64,000 bases of DNA, taken from Mimachlamys varia. Lineage: Eukaryota > Mollusca > Bivalvia > Pectinida > Pectinidae. The DNA is taken from positions 26,735,001-26,799,000 of the forward strand of contig OX392545.1 in assembly GCA_947623455.1 (NCBI GenBank). Direction: 5' to 3'. The notes beneath the pieces were generated by a model. The model searched no databases, had not been told where the DNA came from, and saw only the letters and a list, made by a program, of their open reading frames with translations. The stretch's first letter is position 1. Each line of letters begins with the position of its first letter. The position numbers and the translations under genes were made by a program. Shown piece after piece: positions 47,063-58,069 of the stretch.

Positions 47063-48279
47063 ACATAACGGAGTTCTGATTGAAATACACGAATACAGCC
47101 CAAATATATTTACGTTATATACTTTTAGATACAGTATAGAACATCATTATCCCGAACTCGTATAACTCGAAGACTCCAGACTCAAATACTTGAATTTTTC
47201 CGATGGTCCCGTCGACTTCGAGATAACGAGGATGGGCTGTATAACACAACGATCTTTTAAGATCGTTTCAAGTTGAATAGTCTTTTGATATAAATTGTCC
47301 CTAGTATCAGAAATCACATGGGCATTTGTATGATGTTTATGATTGATAATTTCTTTTACAATATTTAAACACTACGCAGTGGTCTCCCCTTTATTATACA
47401 GAGGAGGTACTTAACAACTGTCCTATTATTAACTCTCCTAACGTCATAATTTCCTAGCAAACATCTATTTAGTAAAGAAAACAGGAAGAAGCCAATCCTC
47501 ACTTCCTTCTATTGCCTCAGAAACAAGGAAACAAAAGTATTTTCCTGAAGCCGCTGTACTCATTTAACCCCTCACATCAACGGTTTTGTCATGTTTAATA
47601 GTTTGCGCGGTAGTGATGGTTTTCCTATCCTTGCACATTATGTGAACTACAAGCCCAATACAATTATTAGTATGGTGCAGTGCTCTTCATGTTGTACATG
47701 ATGTATGGATTACAGAATTCAATATGTGCAATCGCAGGCATGTGTCTTACTTTTTCTAACAGGGCTAACTGGTATCAGACAATAAAGTAGGCCTATTGGA
47801 TGTTTTACAGTATATATAATTTTATTAAAAATCACACAAAGGGCTATACGCACGTATTGGCAATTTTTACTGTCTTTGCCATATTTCCATGCTTACTTAT
47901 TGCATCTGATGATACCCTGCGTGATATATTAAACATTATTTCGTAAAACATACTTTAGTAGTATATATCTACAGATTGGCTGCAAATAGTAAGTTGAATA
48001 ATTTGTTTAAACCACACATGTGACACATATGTTCATCACATGGACCGCTTTGACTTACAAGCGAGTGTTCCCTGGAGAAATCTGTTATTTCTAAAACTCA
48101 ATTTGATTTAAATGGCTCAACCAAAACTGGATTGGTATTATATATTTGCATTCTTTTTCTCTTACCTGCCAATGCTGCTCATTTTTAGTTAAACCAATAA
48201 AATATGGCTAATATTTCTCTAAAATTACAAAAATAGAAAGTAGGTCATTTTGGCCAGCAAACAACACTGGAGATTAGCT
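47063..48279. other. 3' flank of the decarboxylase gene
   Basis: No strong poly(A) signal close to the stop; candidate hexamers lie further on (e.g. aataaa near 48199). Includes the 108-bp MITE at 47132-47239. Otherwise nothing. Confidence 0.4.
47132..47239. mobile_element. pogo/Tigger-like MITE, 108 bp
   Basis: TA at 47130-47131 and 47240-47241 flank an element starting CAG and ending CTG. Inner TIR blocks are ttatcccgaactcg and, in reverse, gttatctcgaagtcg. Typical of very short pogo-derived elements. Confidence 0.6.
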
Positions 48280-48425
48280 GCATTTATTTCAATTTCAAAA
48301 ATATTTTTGATAACAATACATATATAATACATACAAACATCAATGCATGCAAATATAGCGTTGCTAAAAGAGTCAGATATCAGTCTTCTTCTATATATAG
48401 TAATACTTCCGGTTGACCTGTATTT
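48280..48425 (+). repeat. dispersed repeat family C, copy 2
   Basis: Ordered similarity to 4595-4765 (acaatacat, atgcatgcaaatata, aatacttccggttgacctg). Confidence 0.55.
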
Positions 48426-48429
48426 ATAA

Positions 48430-49555
48430 CGCGTTGGAGATATATATAGCATAATATGTGCTTTCCCCGGTTGTAAAATATCTAACTAGATCAAGTATTA
48501 CTCACGGGCGGATATTTGTGTCAAATGATCAAGTGTTTTACGGATATGACATTGACGTCATCATAAATGTATTTACATTGGATTTTTCAGTATAACTTTC
48601 CCCGATCTTTCCGACATGTTCCCGGATTTCAATAAATATAAATATAAATTACAAAACAAAACCCCACTAGGCCATAAATAATCGCTGACATTAAAAGTTG
48701 AATAAACATGCAAAAAAAAAAAAAAGTTTCATTAGTGAAAATATCTGTAAATTTTAGAATTCCATAGCGTTTAACATAACGTCTTTGATCAGTGAGCAAA
48801 CTTATACTCCCGTATTTACTTAGTTAGTAATACAACTTGTGTCATTTAAAATATTGATTTCATTATTCAAGTGTCTGGTAAATAATAATTAACATTATTT
48901 CTCAAGGTTATGTACATTCATTTTTGTTTAATAGGGATTGTTTTATACCCTCGCAAATGGTCATCTAGGGTATTTTACTTTAATTAGAATTTCTGCGTCG
49001 CCAATCCACAGACTTCATTTCTAGCCTTTTGTCAGGAAACTTCCCACAATGGTTTTACAAACATAAACTCGTGTACGAATATGCGGTTCGACCTTCTGTG
49101 TTAAAAGCTATGAATATAATTTCGGCATCATTAAACATTCTTTTATCACGGAGGTATACCTAGTCATGAATACAGGTCTCATCAATAAACAGTTCCCATT
49201 TCACTGTAACTGTCTTATTAGTTTCATTGGGTATCAGTATGGGCTGCGATGCTATGCGTTCAAAATAAGTTTAATCTCCTCTAAAACAATAATTCATTCA
49301 AGTTATATTAATCACTCTTGTTGGCCCGAATGTTAGTTGACGAAGGGTCTTTTTGTGGGAGGAAATCGGAGAATATCTTCGTGATAGGGCAGATGATCCA
49401 ATACTTGTTCACGTCCAGTCGGGAAAATGAGCCATTGCAGTCTTGGAGAAAGGCAAGTACGCTTTTTCACTTCAACGCCAACCACCCAAACATTTAAAGA
49501 GTTTTTTTCCATGGAAACTTATCAACTCAGTATTATTACTTTAATAAAAAAAAAA
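48430..49555. other. gene-free stretch
   Basis: No supported gene; short open frames near 49330-49460 have no recognisable family. Confidence 0.4.
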
Positions 49556-49559
49556 ACAT

Positions 49560-49865
49560 AAGAGAATACCGAAGCATCAACAAAACTATAATCCTAAATC
49601 AAAATAGAAAAATATGAACAAAATAAATATTTACAAGGATAAACTTGTAAAAGTACAAGAGAATAAGACCATGTGTTCCGGAAGAGTACGCGTATTCTGC
49701 TTCATAGACGACACCCGTCATGTAAATCTTGGTCTCAACGTCGCTCACAAAAAGTAAGCACACTAATGAGCGTATTTAAAAACTTTAACATTCATATCTT
49801 ACGAAGAAATAAAATATTTCTCAATGACACCAAGATGTCGATCATACAATCTGTCCATAGTCCTC
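49560..49865 (+). repeat. dispersed repeat family A, copy 9
   Basis: agagaataccgaagcatcaa start, gtacaagagaataagacc, tgttccggaagagtacgcg, ttctgcttcatagacgacac: near full length. Confidence 0.8.
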
Positions 49866-50435
49866 AGTAATTGCAATTTTGAGTGCAAAGGTTATGTCCT
49901 GATCAAATAAATAAGAAGACAATCGATTTTTTATCATAAATATATTTTTTTATTTATTAGCAAAGATATATATGTGTGCGTGGTAACAGTAAACAACTAC
50001 AGTAAGAATGTAACAAATAACAATCATTTAATGATAACAATTCACAACCATAAATAGTCTGTCTATTTAACATTAAACAACCTAAAATTCCCTGTCGGTT
50101 GACATTTATCAACAAAAACTACCCTGTCGTCGTAGGATAACTTAAACAAAAATAGAGATAATCACATGTAAATATAAATAAATATATAAATGCACAAATT
50201 CAACTATATGCTATCTTTTGTTTACAACGTCACTAACGCTTTAATGCATCGTTAAATAAATAACTACGGAGAAAATACTTGACTTGCTTCAAAACTTGAT
50301 TCCAGGAGGAAGTATGTTCCTCGTCAAGGAATAACAACCTGTATAACTTAGCACGTTCGAACAAAGTTTCGTTTAAAATGTACCGTTTTCAGCATATCAC
50401 GATACTGATATCCAACAGTTTTCAGTTTCTGTGCT
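49866..50435. other. 3' flank of the acetyltransferase gene
   Basis: AT-rich 3' untranslated or intergenic sequence. tttatt on the + strand near 49950 is a possible minus-strand AATAAA. Confidence 0.35.
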
Positions 50436-52095
50436 TTAACATGTTCCGAATGAGTTAGACGACACTGCGAACACTTTGTCTGTATCTACGTCAACCGGGT
50501 CGTTCCTGTAGACCATGACCAACGGTATCCCTGGTTTCATCATTTTATTCACAGCCGCAAACTCTGTAGCAGAGGAGTTTTCAAACGGACTAGAGAATCC
50601 CACCTTTTCCCCTGCAGGAACTTCACTAGCCAGATTGCGAAACAAGCCTTTTGCTACACTTTTGTCATCTGCATACAATGGAGCAATCTGGTTGTAAGAA
50701 TCCTGTGACCGAAGTACCCCGTACCCACAAACCTTACCGCCACGTAATGCCACGTAAGTCTTCGACTTATCATGGTTTATCCAATTCTTCATGTATTTCT
50801 CTCTGGCCACTTTGTGTATCTCTGTATCGTACGCAAGCAGGTCCGAGAGACTGACCTGCCCTATAGGAAGTACATTAAAATCCTCAACACTCTTGTTCTT
50901 ACATGTCCTAGGGTCTATGTGTCCGTAATTGTACCATGTCATGTAAGCTTTGTTTGGCTTTACGCCATGATCTTCCTTGATCTTCTCCTGATAATACGGC
51001 CAAACGAAAGTGCCCACATTTTTGTCTCCCACAGCTTGGTGGATTTTTCCGTACAACTTTAATCCAACATTGGAATTTCTGTATTCTTTCTTTACCATCC
51101 AGAGCCCCATGGTAGCTACGTCTTTGGTGTGAGAGAGGTATCCATGTGAACCTAAAATATGGAAATAAAGTTTAGTGCTTAGACGAAACCTTTATATTTA
51201 AACACATACCACTGGCATACTTCTACGTGCACTATATATTTAAAAAATAAATGTAAGGACATATAGCAAATACTAACATAAATAATTCAGTTGCGTACAC
51301 ATGATTCATTAAGTATATAAGGAAATAAGTAAAACGCCAAAAGGAATTCCTAAAGAACAGCAAGGATATTGTATTAAGTATTATCCCTAGCAGCATTAAA
51401 ATTTAGCAGTCAACAAAACTATAATCCGAACTCAAAATCGATTACACTAAGGGCAAAATACGAAAAAAGGAACGATCTACATGGAGACCCTTGTAAAAGA
51501 ACAAGAGAATAAGTTTTGAAGAGTAAGCGTCTCCTGCTTAACATATCATTGTATTGAAGAACAAATATTTATAATAGCATACTGATTATTATCTCGAATA
51601 GGAGTATACACTTGTAAAATGAGAGAAAACTTAACCACCAATTGATTCAACCTACCTATTATTTCACCGTCATCTTTTTCCGCCACAAAGAATCCTGTGG
51701 GATCTGTTTGAAAGGCGCATTGTGTGTACGCTTTCTCCATCACCCATTTCTCACTCTCCAGAATGTTGTTGACGGCCGACAAGTCCTTCGTTTCCATTTG
51801 TCGAATTTTGTACGAAATTTGACATTTACTCATGGACCTGTAAAAATAAAATCGTGTAATCGATAAAAAAATCCATGGTGATTATTAATTTTGGACCAAG
51901 ATGGCCCATTCTAATTGATGAATGTAATATGTGATAGGCTAAAAACTAAAAGTATTTGTCACTAGGAAGTAGTAAACGAAAGATTTTCATTTAAACGATA
52001 TGTAATATTATAATTTATAATTACCATTTGGTGAGGTTTCCTTTGGTCACGGCCGCTGCAGACCTCGGCAATCTTCGGATCAGTGTACTGAACAT
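50436..52095 (-). CDS. GNAT-family N-acetyltransferase with C-terminal YitH/HolE-like domain and likely mitochondrial leader
   Basis: Three exons on the minus strand: 52095-52025, 51837-51656 and 51151-50436. Phases 2 and 1 join cleanly to 969 nt, 322 residues plus stop. Residues 1-25 (MFSTLIRRLPRSAAAVTKGN...) are Arg/Ser/Ala-rich without acids, like a mitochondrial targeting peptide. A GNAT fold follows from about residue 30 (YKIRQMETKDLSAVNNIL), with the acetyl-CoA-binding strand-loop-helix at 100-118 (GLWMVKKEYRNSNVGLKLYG). The second half (SVEDFNVLPIG ... KTYVALRGGKVCGYGVLR ... PLYADDKSVAKGLFRNL) fits the C-terminal YitH/HolE acetyltransferase domain found on many such proteins. Substrate unknown. 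A TATA-like sequence lies about 90 bases upstream. Translation from the internal ATG at 51833 (cytosolic form) is possible. Confidence 0.85.
51405..51545 (+). repeat. dispersed repeat family A, copy 10 (acetyltransferase intron 2)
   Basis: gtcaacaaaactataatccg, tcgattacactaagggcaaa, ggagacccttgtaaaagaac, agtaagcgtctcctgctta. The right half is missing. Confidence 0.75.
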
Positions 52096-52180
52096 GGCTT
52101 ACTGATACTTACTATATATTTTCACTCTGTTAGACGTGCGTGTTGTGATGTATCTGTTATGAATATCAGGCCAGCACAAG

Positions 52181-52191
52181 CTGTATATATA
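52181..52191 (-). promoter_or_regulatory. TATA-like sequence upstream of the acetyltransferase
   Basis: ctgtatatata on the + strand (tatatatacag on the minus) lies about 90 bases before the first ATG at 52095, a plausible core promoter position. Confidence 0.35.
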
Positions 52192-52199
52192 GTGCATAG

Positions 52200-52970
52200 G
52201 ACGAAAACACTTCCGCTACATACGGGCAGTTACTGTACACCGAGGAGTTTCCAGTCGCCTACAGTTAATGGGAAGTTGATACTCCTACACAAGTTATTTA
52301 TAGATTAAAAACACACTCTGAATCAAATGTTGAAAAAAATTCTTAATTATTTGGTTTATGTTGAGTTATGTCCCTATCGAAACATATACAAATATATAAT
52401 TGAAATAAAATGATACTTTCCCTATGAAAACCGTGAAATGCTATTTATATGTAAAAAGAATTTTAAATATTACCTTCAAATATTCTAGATATTACCTCAA
52501 TATAATACGTGTGCTACTTTTCATGCTCATTCATCTTATTATCTGTATGTATAAAATGATTTTGTGAGAGCTGGGTTTTTATTATTCAAAATATTGTAGA
52601 ACTGAGCTAAATGTTACTCAAGGTACTGTAAAGTTAATTGTTTTTATTTTTAAAATTTATACATATATATCATAAATATAGGATGATATAACAAGACCCT
52701 CTCATGCACTTTATAATGAAATCGTTTGCAATATTGATCCCATAACTAAGACCAATCGTTCATATTTGTTTTTGTTATTTAGTTATCACAGAGAATATTG
52801 AAGAGGCAATAATTTAACAACCGAAATAATTTTCCCAAAGATGCATTAATATTTAACGTACCTTTGACGTTGTGTACAAGAATTTACTTTGGGCAATATA
52901 GTATTTAGTTATATTTCAATTTTTTTTTATTTATTTCTGGTTGTTAATTGTTATCACACCAAGGAAAACA
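52200..52970. other. gene-free AT-rich stretch
   Basis: Upstream flank of the acetyltransferase. Nothing supported. Confidence 0.4.
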
Positions 52971-52974
52971 TATA

Positions 52975-53145
52975 TTTACGTCGATGAAGCAGAAGACACT
53001 TACTCTTCGGAACACCTTGTCTTATTATCTTTTACAAGGATCTCCATGTAAATCTTTCATTTGTTCATATTTTGCCCCTGGTTTAATCGATTTTGAGTTT
53101 AGATTTTGATTTTGTTGACGCCTCTGTATTCTCTAATTTATTATT
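52975..53145 (-). repeat. dispersed repeat family A, copy 11
   Basis: gtcgatgaagcagaagacac ttactcttcg, ggatctccatgtaaatcttt, ggtttaatcgattttgagtt and gttgacgcctctgtattctc: reverse copy lacking the far end. Confidence 0.8.
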
Positions 53146-53489
53146 GTATATTCACAAATGTATGAAATATATTGATGATACACTTGGCTGATTTTTTTAT
53201 ATTCATTATCTGCATTTAACCTTAAAACATTTATTAAACATATTTGTAGTCAGATGGATGATTTCACTTTACATCAAATGCATTAACGTTAGTTATTGAA
53301 CACCATAAATAACCTAATACTATCTAAATATAAACTTGTTTCGGGATTTCTGGTCTCAAATCCAATGCAAAGGAGCGGATTTGGTATTTCATCATTAATA
53401 TAAAATCAAACATCAAGTGTTTATTGGTTGTAATATAGACTTTCAAAATTTTTATAACGTTACCTTGGTCATCAAAAATAAAAAACAAA

Positions 53490-53975
53490 ATAAATAAATA
53501 TACAAAATTTTATATAGCACCCTATCTTGCTAGCATAAGCCACTCTAAAGCGCTTAGCAATACATAAATAAACAATTATTTCACAATCAATACAATTAAC
53601 ACATACAATTTTATCATATACAATTCTGAGGTGTTCGTAGGAGCTGCCTTATCAGGCGCTAACTGCTTGTCCTATAGCACCTGGCTAATATCTCCATATG
53701 TGTGTGTGCTTTGGATGACTTGTGCTCTGTTTGTAGTGGGACCGTGTTTCCAACGGCATCTTTTACAGTGCCATCTCACTTGAATGCTACAGCACAGATA
53801 CTGCAACACCCACCCCAGACCATTTTATACTCCACCTGGGTTGTTGGAGTTGTGTGGGCAGGAGAACAACACTTTCTCTGAATATTCCATGTGTATGAAG
53901 ATTTCGGGGATCGAACCCCGGCCGCCTACACGGAAGGCCGAAGTGTTAACCACTTCATCACTCTGCAACATGAGA
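53490..53975 (-). mobile_element. long tRNA-derived SINE
   Basis: On the minus strand a tRNA-like head with gaagtggttaacacttcgg (A-box region near 53957-53945) and ggggttcgatcccc (B box near 53919-53909, well-paired T arm) is followed by a roughly 350-base body and an AT-rich tail near 53490. Head-body-tail order and length fit a SINE. Ends approximate. Confidence 0.65.
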
Positions 53976-54169
53976 AACATACCAGCACTATTATAGCATT
54001 ATACACTCTAATTTCAAAAGCAGAAAAACAAAGAGAATCAGATCCTGTAGTTGAATATACGTTATATATTTTGTTTCTCTAGGAAAGGATTCAAAACTAA
54101 ATCAAAAATCCCTATTCATATTATTCATCGCCTTATCTGACTCAGGTGGTTTAATTTTCCTACATTTTT

Positions 54170-54450
54170 CACAGACTATGGGCATTCCAATGGAATAGGA
54201 ACTAACCGGGCCCAACTTTTGTCTGACTTGATTTTGTTTTCATAAAGGGGTTATCAGGATGGATAACCAAGATCTTGCCGAATATTATAATTTCACTTTC
54301 AGGTATATCGACGATGTGTTGTCTATAAACAGCAAGAAGTTTACTGACTTTGTCGATCGTATATACCCTACTGAACTAGTGATTAAATACACAACACACT
54401 CTCCTACATCCTACATCAGCTTCTTACCTCGATCTTTAGTTAAACTATGA
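54170..54450 (+). pseudogene. reverse transcriptase fragment (probably Penelope-like)
   Basis: gggcattccaatgg and ccaacttttgtctgacttga recall the PMGTN-APLLADLFL motif of this RT family in broken frames. The frame at 54259 then reads NFTFRYIDDVLSINSKKFTD with the catalytic Y-I-D-D. It stops after about 63 codons. Assignment to Penelope-like elements rests on remembered motif style and is not certain. Confidence 0.65.
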
Positions 54451-54499
54451 CTAACAAGGGCAATTTGTAACACGGGTAACAAGCTGTATGATCAACATG

Positions 54500-54757
54500 A
54501 TTAGTTCGATTTTGCTATCGTGAACTTTCCCTTTCTTGAAAGTAACATCCCTGCTTCCCCCATCCTATCGTCGATATACCTGAAAATGATATTATTAGAT
54601 TTGGCAAGGTTTGTGTTACCCGTAAGCCCCTCGACAATTTCAGCCTCGTATGAAAACAAAAGTAAGTCAGCCAAAAGTGGGACAAAGCCATTTCCCATTT
54701 GAATGCCAACAATCTGTTGGAAAATCTATCCTCCGAACTCAACAAAGATATTGTCAA
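54500..54757 (-). pseudogene. second reverse transcriptase fragment, opposite strand
   Basis: The minus strand reads WEMALS in one frame and MGNGFVPLLADLLLFSYEAE in the next, then FRYIDD followed by unrelated sequence. It covers the same RT region as the + strand fragment at 54170-54450. Frames are shifted and the copy is dead. Confidence 0.7.
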
Positions 54758-54975
54758 CCAGGGATTAAATTATCGATGATTTATCTTCCTCGGCATATTT
54801 CATCATAGCTTTTGTTGTGTACAAAGTATGCTCTAAGATAGCTCACAATCATATATTTGTATCGTCATTCACCTTTCTTGGAAAAGAAAGTTCTTATAGT
54901 GAGAGACCAAAGTATGTTATATGGAAGTGTACAGGACGAAAAAATCAAATGTTTCGATAGACGAAACAGTTTTCA

Positions 54976-55790
54976 TGGGGGTGCTCCTATTCAAGATAAA
55001 AGTAGCACGAGTGCAATTTATATAAAATCTGCCATACGAGTGAAATATATTTGATATTTATTGGGAAACCATTGAATTTCCTTTTTATTACATTTTCGAA
55101 ATTACCAAAAGTCTGATTTTATTTATCAAATTTGAGGTTACAACTGACCAGGACGGACTGTCTAAGGCTTATAGAATATAAATATGCCACAGGATGAAGT
55201 TCTATTTTTTGTTCAAAATATATTAAAGATACAAATCATATTAATGAAATTCATTACATATCTATTAATTTCCAAAAAACTAGAAATATTTTAACATTTC
55301 CTTACTTTATATGATTTGATTCTAGAATAACGAAAACATATTACACAATAGTGCGCCATGTATCGGACCGAAACTTAAATCATCACTAGTGATGATATAG
55401 GTTTTATCAAACTGATATGTTCTGATATTTCATTGGTAAAAATGTAATAAATTACATTATTGTATTAATGGATATAAATATTCAGAAAATATATGTCTAA
55501 TCGAGTTATTAATAGAAATGTAGATTTTTTTTCCTGGAAATATGTGGGTGAAATTGGGGGAAGCTGTTCTGTAATATCCACTTTATTGTAAACAAGTCGT
55601 TGATGACATCAACTGTTTATTTCTCTAAATACATTTATATTCATTTATGTTTCATTGTTACTCTTACAGAGGAAATATAACCTGATGTCTGGTCTTAAGT
55701 TTTCTAATAAACGATAAAACATTACTTTTCATTCACACATTCAGTCAAGTATACAAATGTTTTTGTTTCCATTTCAACCTCGTATGAAAA
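54976..55790 (+). repeat. direct duplication, unit 1 (about 0.8 kb)
   Basis: Starts ggggtgctcctattcaag and repeats at 55826-56610 with an offset of 849 bases. The core (about 55195-55610) looks base-for-base identical to unit 2, while both edges differ at many sites. The first 100 bases contain a half-copy of the MITE at 9259-9410. No gene inside. Confidence 0.9.
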
Positions 55791-55804
55791 CAAACACAAT
55801 ACAA

Positions 55805-55835
55805 GAGCACCCCCTTTTTTGAGAAGGGGGTGCTC
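55805..55835. repeat. hairpin at the duplication junction
   Basis: gagcacccccttttttgaga followed by agggggtgctc: a 13-base-arm hairpin exactly where unit 1 ends and unit 2 begins. Confidence 0.85.
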
Positions 55836-56610
55836 CTATTCAAGATATAAAGTAGTACGAGTGCAATTTATATAAAATCTGCCATACGAGTGAAATATAT
55901 TTGATATTTATTGGGAAACCATTTAATTTCCTTTTAATTACATTCTCGAAATAACAACAGATCTGATTTTATTGATTAAATTTGAGGTTACAACTGATCG
56001 GAACGGAGTGTCTAAGGCTTATAGAATATTAATATGCCACAGGATGAAGTTCTATTTTTTGTTCAAAATATATTAAAGATACAAATCATATTAATGAAAT
56101 TCATTACATATCTATTAATTTCCAAAAAACTAGAAATATTTTAACATTTCCTTACTTTATATGATTTGATTCTAGAATAACGAAAACATATTACACAATA
56201 GTGCGCCATGTATCGGACCGAAACTTAAATCATCACTAGTGATGATATAGGTTTTATCAAACTGATATGTTCTGATATTTCATTGGTAAAAATGTAATAA
56301 ATTACATTATTGTATTAATGGATATAAATATTCAGAAAATATATGTCTAATCGAGTTATTAATAGAAATGTAGATTTTTTTTCCTGGAAATATGTGGGTG
56401 AAATTGGGGGAAGCTGTTCTGTAATATCCACTTTATTGTAAACAAGTCGTTGATGACATCAACTGTTTATTTATGTTTCATTGTTACTCTTACAGAGGAA
56501 ATATATTCTTTGATGTGTGGTCTAATTTTTTCTAAAAAACGATACAATATGACTTTTCATTCACAAATTCAATAGATTATACAAATGTTTTTGTTTCCAT
56601 TGATAATATA
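55826..56610 (+). repeat. direct duplication, unit 2
   Basis: Second unit of the 849-bp-offset duplication. It lacks about 27 bases present in unit 1 near 55623-55650 and has a diverged right end (56475-56610). Confidence 0.9.
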
Positions 56611-58069
56611 CCGCTGTTTTGTTGATCGTAATAGAGGCACTTGGATCCAGTCAGTATTCATACAGTCCTGTCATTACATCACTATGGGAATTTTACTTCT
56701 TTTCCCTCTTAGCTTTACTATTGCATCAGATCTAAAAACGTGTACGGCAGAAATTTGATAGTAAAAAATAATATTCAGAGGAATTCACTGGAAATTCTTG
56801 ATAATTTACAGATATTTACATTTTGAATTGAATGATGTAACGAATCCGCAAGAAGCTTTCATATAACTGGTTAACAAATGTTTAGTCTTCCTTATATTAT
56901 GATAACGTGTCATAGCGACAACAAAGATAAAAATCTCAATTTTTTTCCACGTCTGAAGTGTTAAGGCACTTAAAACAGATTTAGATACTTGTGTTTTCGC
57001 TTTACGCCTACTGCGACTTAACTACAATGGATCTAATGTCAGGCAAAGTTATATACCCAGTATTTACTGGGATATTTCTAATACTATTGGTAGTAAGAAA
57101 AAAAGACAAAGCCTCAAAAGATCGTAGCTTAAGGTATTTCATGGGTAATGAGCAAAGTCAGGGACAAGCTCAATTTCATTGCTGCAATTTCTAGTATACA
57201 TTGGAGCATTAATACAGAAAATTTGAAGACATTTTACCGAGGGGTTCTCAAGTTATGTTACAATAAACATGGGAACCCACTTCAGCTCAATCGCAGAAAA
57301 GGTTTTTCAGGAACTCTGTTAAATTTTTTTTTTATTTTAGCTATTTTAATCCCTAATTAATGTTAAAAGAAGCTGAACATCATGGAAAGGACAAAAAATA
57401 AAACTTATGTTGATCAAAGCAAGTTTAATTGTCATATTTTACATTTTTTATGATACTAATGCTCCGAAACCGTAGTTTGAGCATTCAATTGTTATATTTG
57501 AAAAATTTATAAATCTTTAAAATATGAGGGGCACTCATATTTATCTGATTAGATTTATTGCTATATACATACTTACTATTTTAAACATAAAAATAAAGAG
57601 TTTTACCGTTTAGTTTTCCTCCTGTAGGTTGTAATTTACCCCTACCCCCTAAAAATTAAATACGGCAAAAATCCACTTTCCCATGTTTCTCTAAAATAAT
57701 AAGTCTATAACAGAATTATAACATGGAATTATCAATTAGATTGATACTTATGAAAAATACACCAAAACTAAAGAATGTGTGTATCTTTGTAAGGAAAATA
57801 CTTTTCAAAAAATTGATTATTTGGCCAAAATTGTGCTGGGAAAATGGTAAAAATTTCACAAAAAATGATCTTGATTTTACCTTGACATGTAAATACATAT
57901 GAAGTATATACAACGTATATTTTATACTCTGTTTAATGCAAATTGCTGTACTATCCGGACTATTGATATATGTTGCTGCATCGTTACACCACTAGTCAAT
58001 CATACAGACCTTGTCATCTTTTTCACAAAGTGCATTTTGATTAATATGTGATCAAGTTTGATCTCTTAC
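56611..58069. other. gene-free stretch, possibly holding the last exon of the Mutator-like gene
   Basis: Short + strand frames at 56991-57360 have no recognisable family. A terminal exon of the minus-strand gene at 58070 should lie here or further left, but I could not identify it. Confidence 0.4.

Noticed and set aside
53895..53960. Possible tRNA gene on the minus strand
   Set aside because: Well-paired T arm, but it continues into a SINE body and tail. Treated as a SINE.
56991..57360. Two short + strand frames (67 and 70 codons)
   Set aside because: No recognisable domain; they overlap in different frames.
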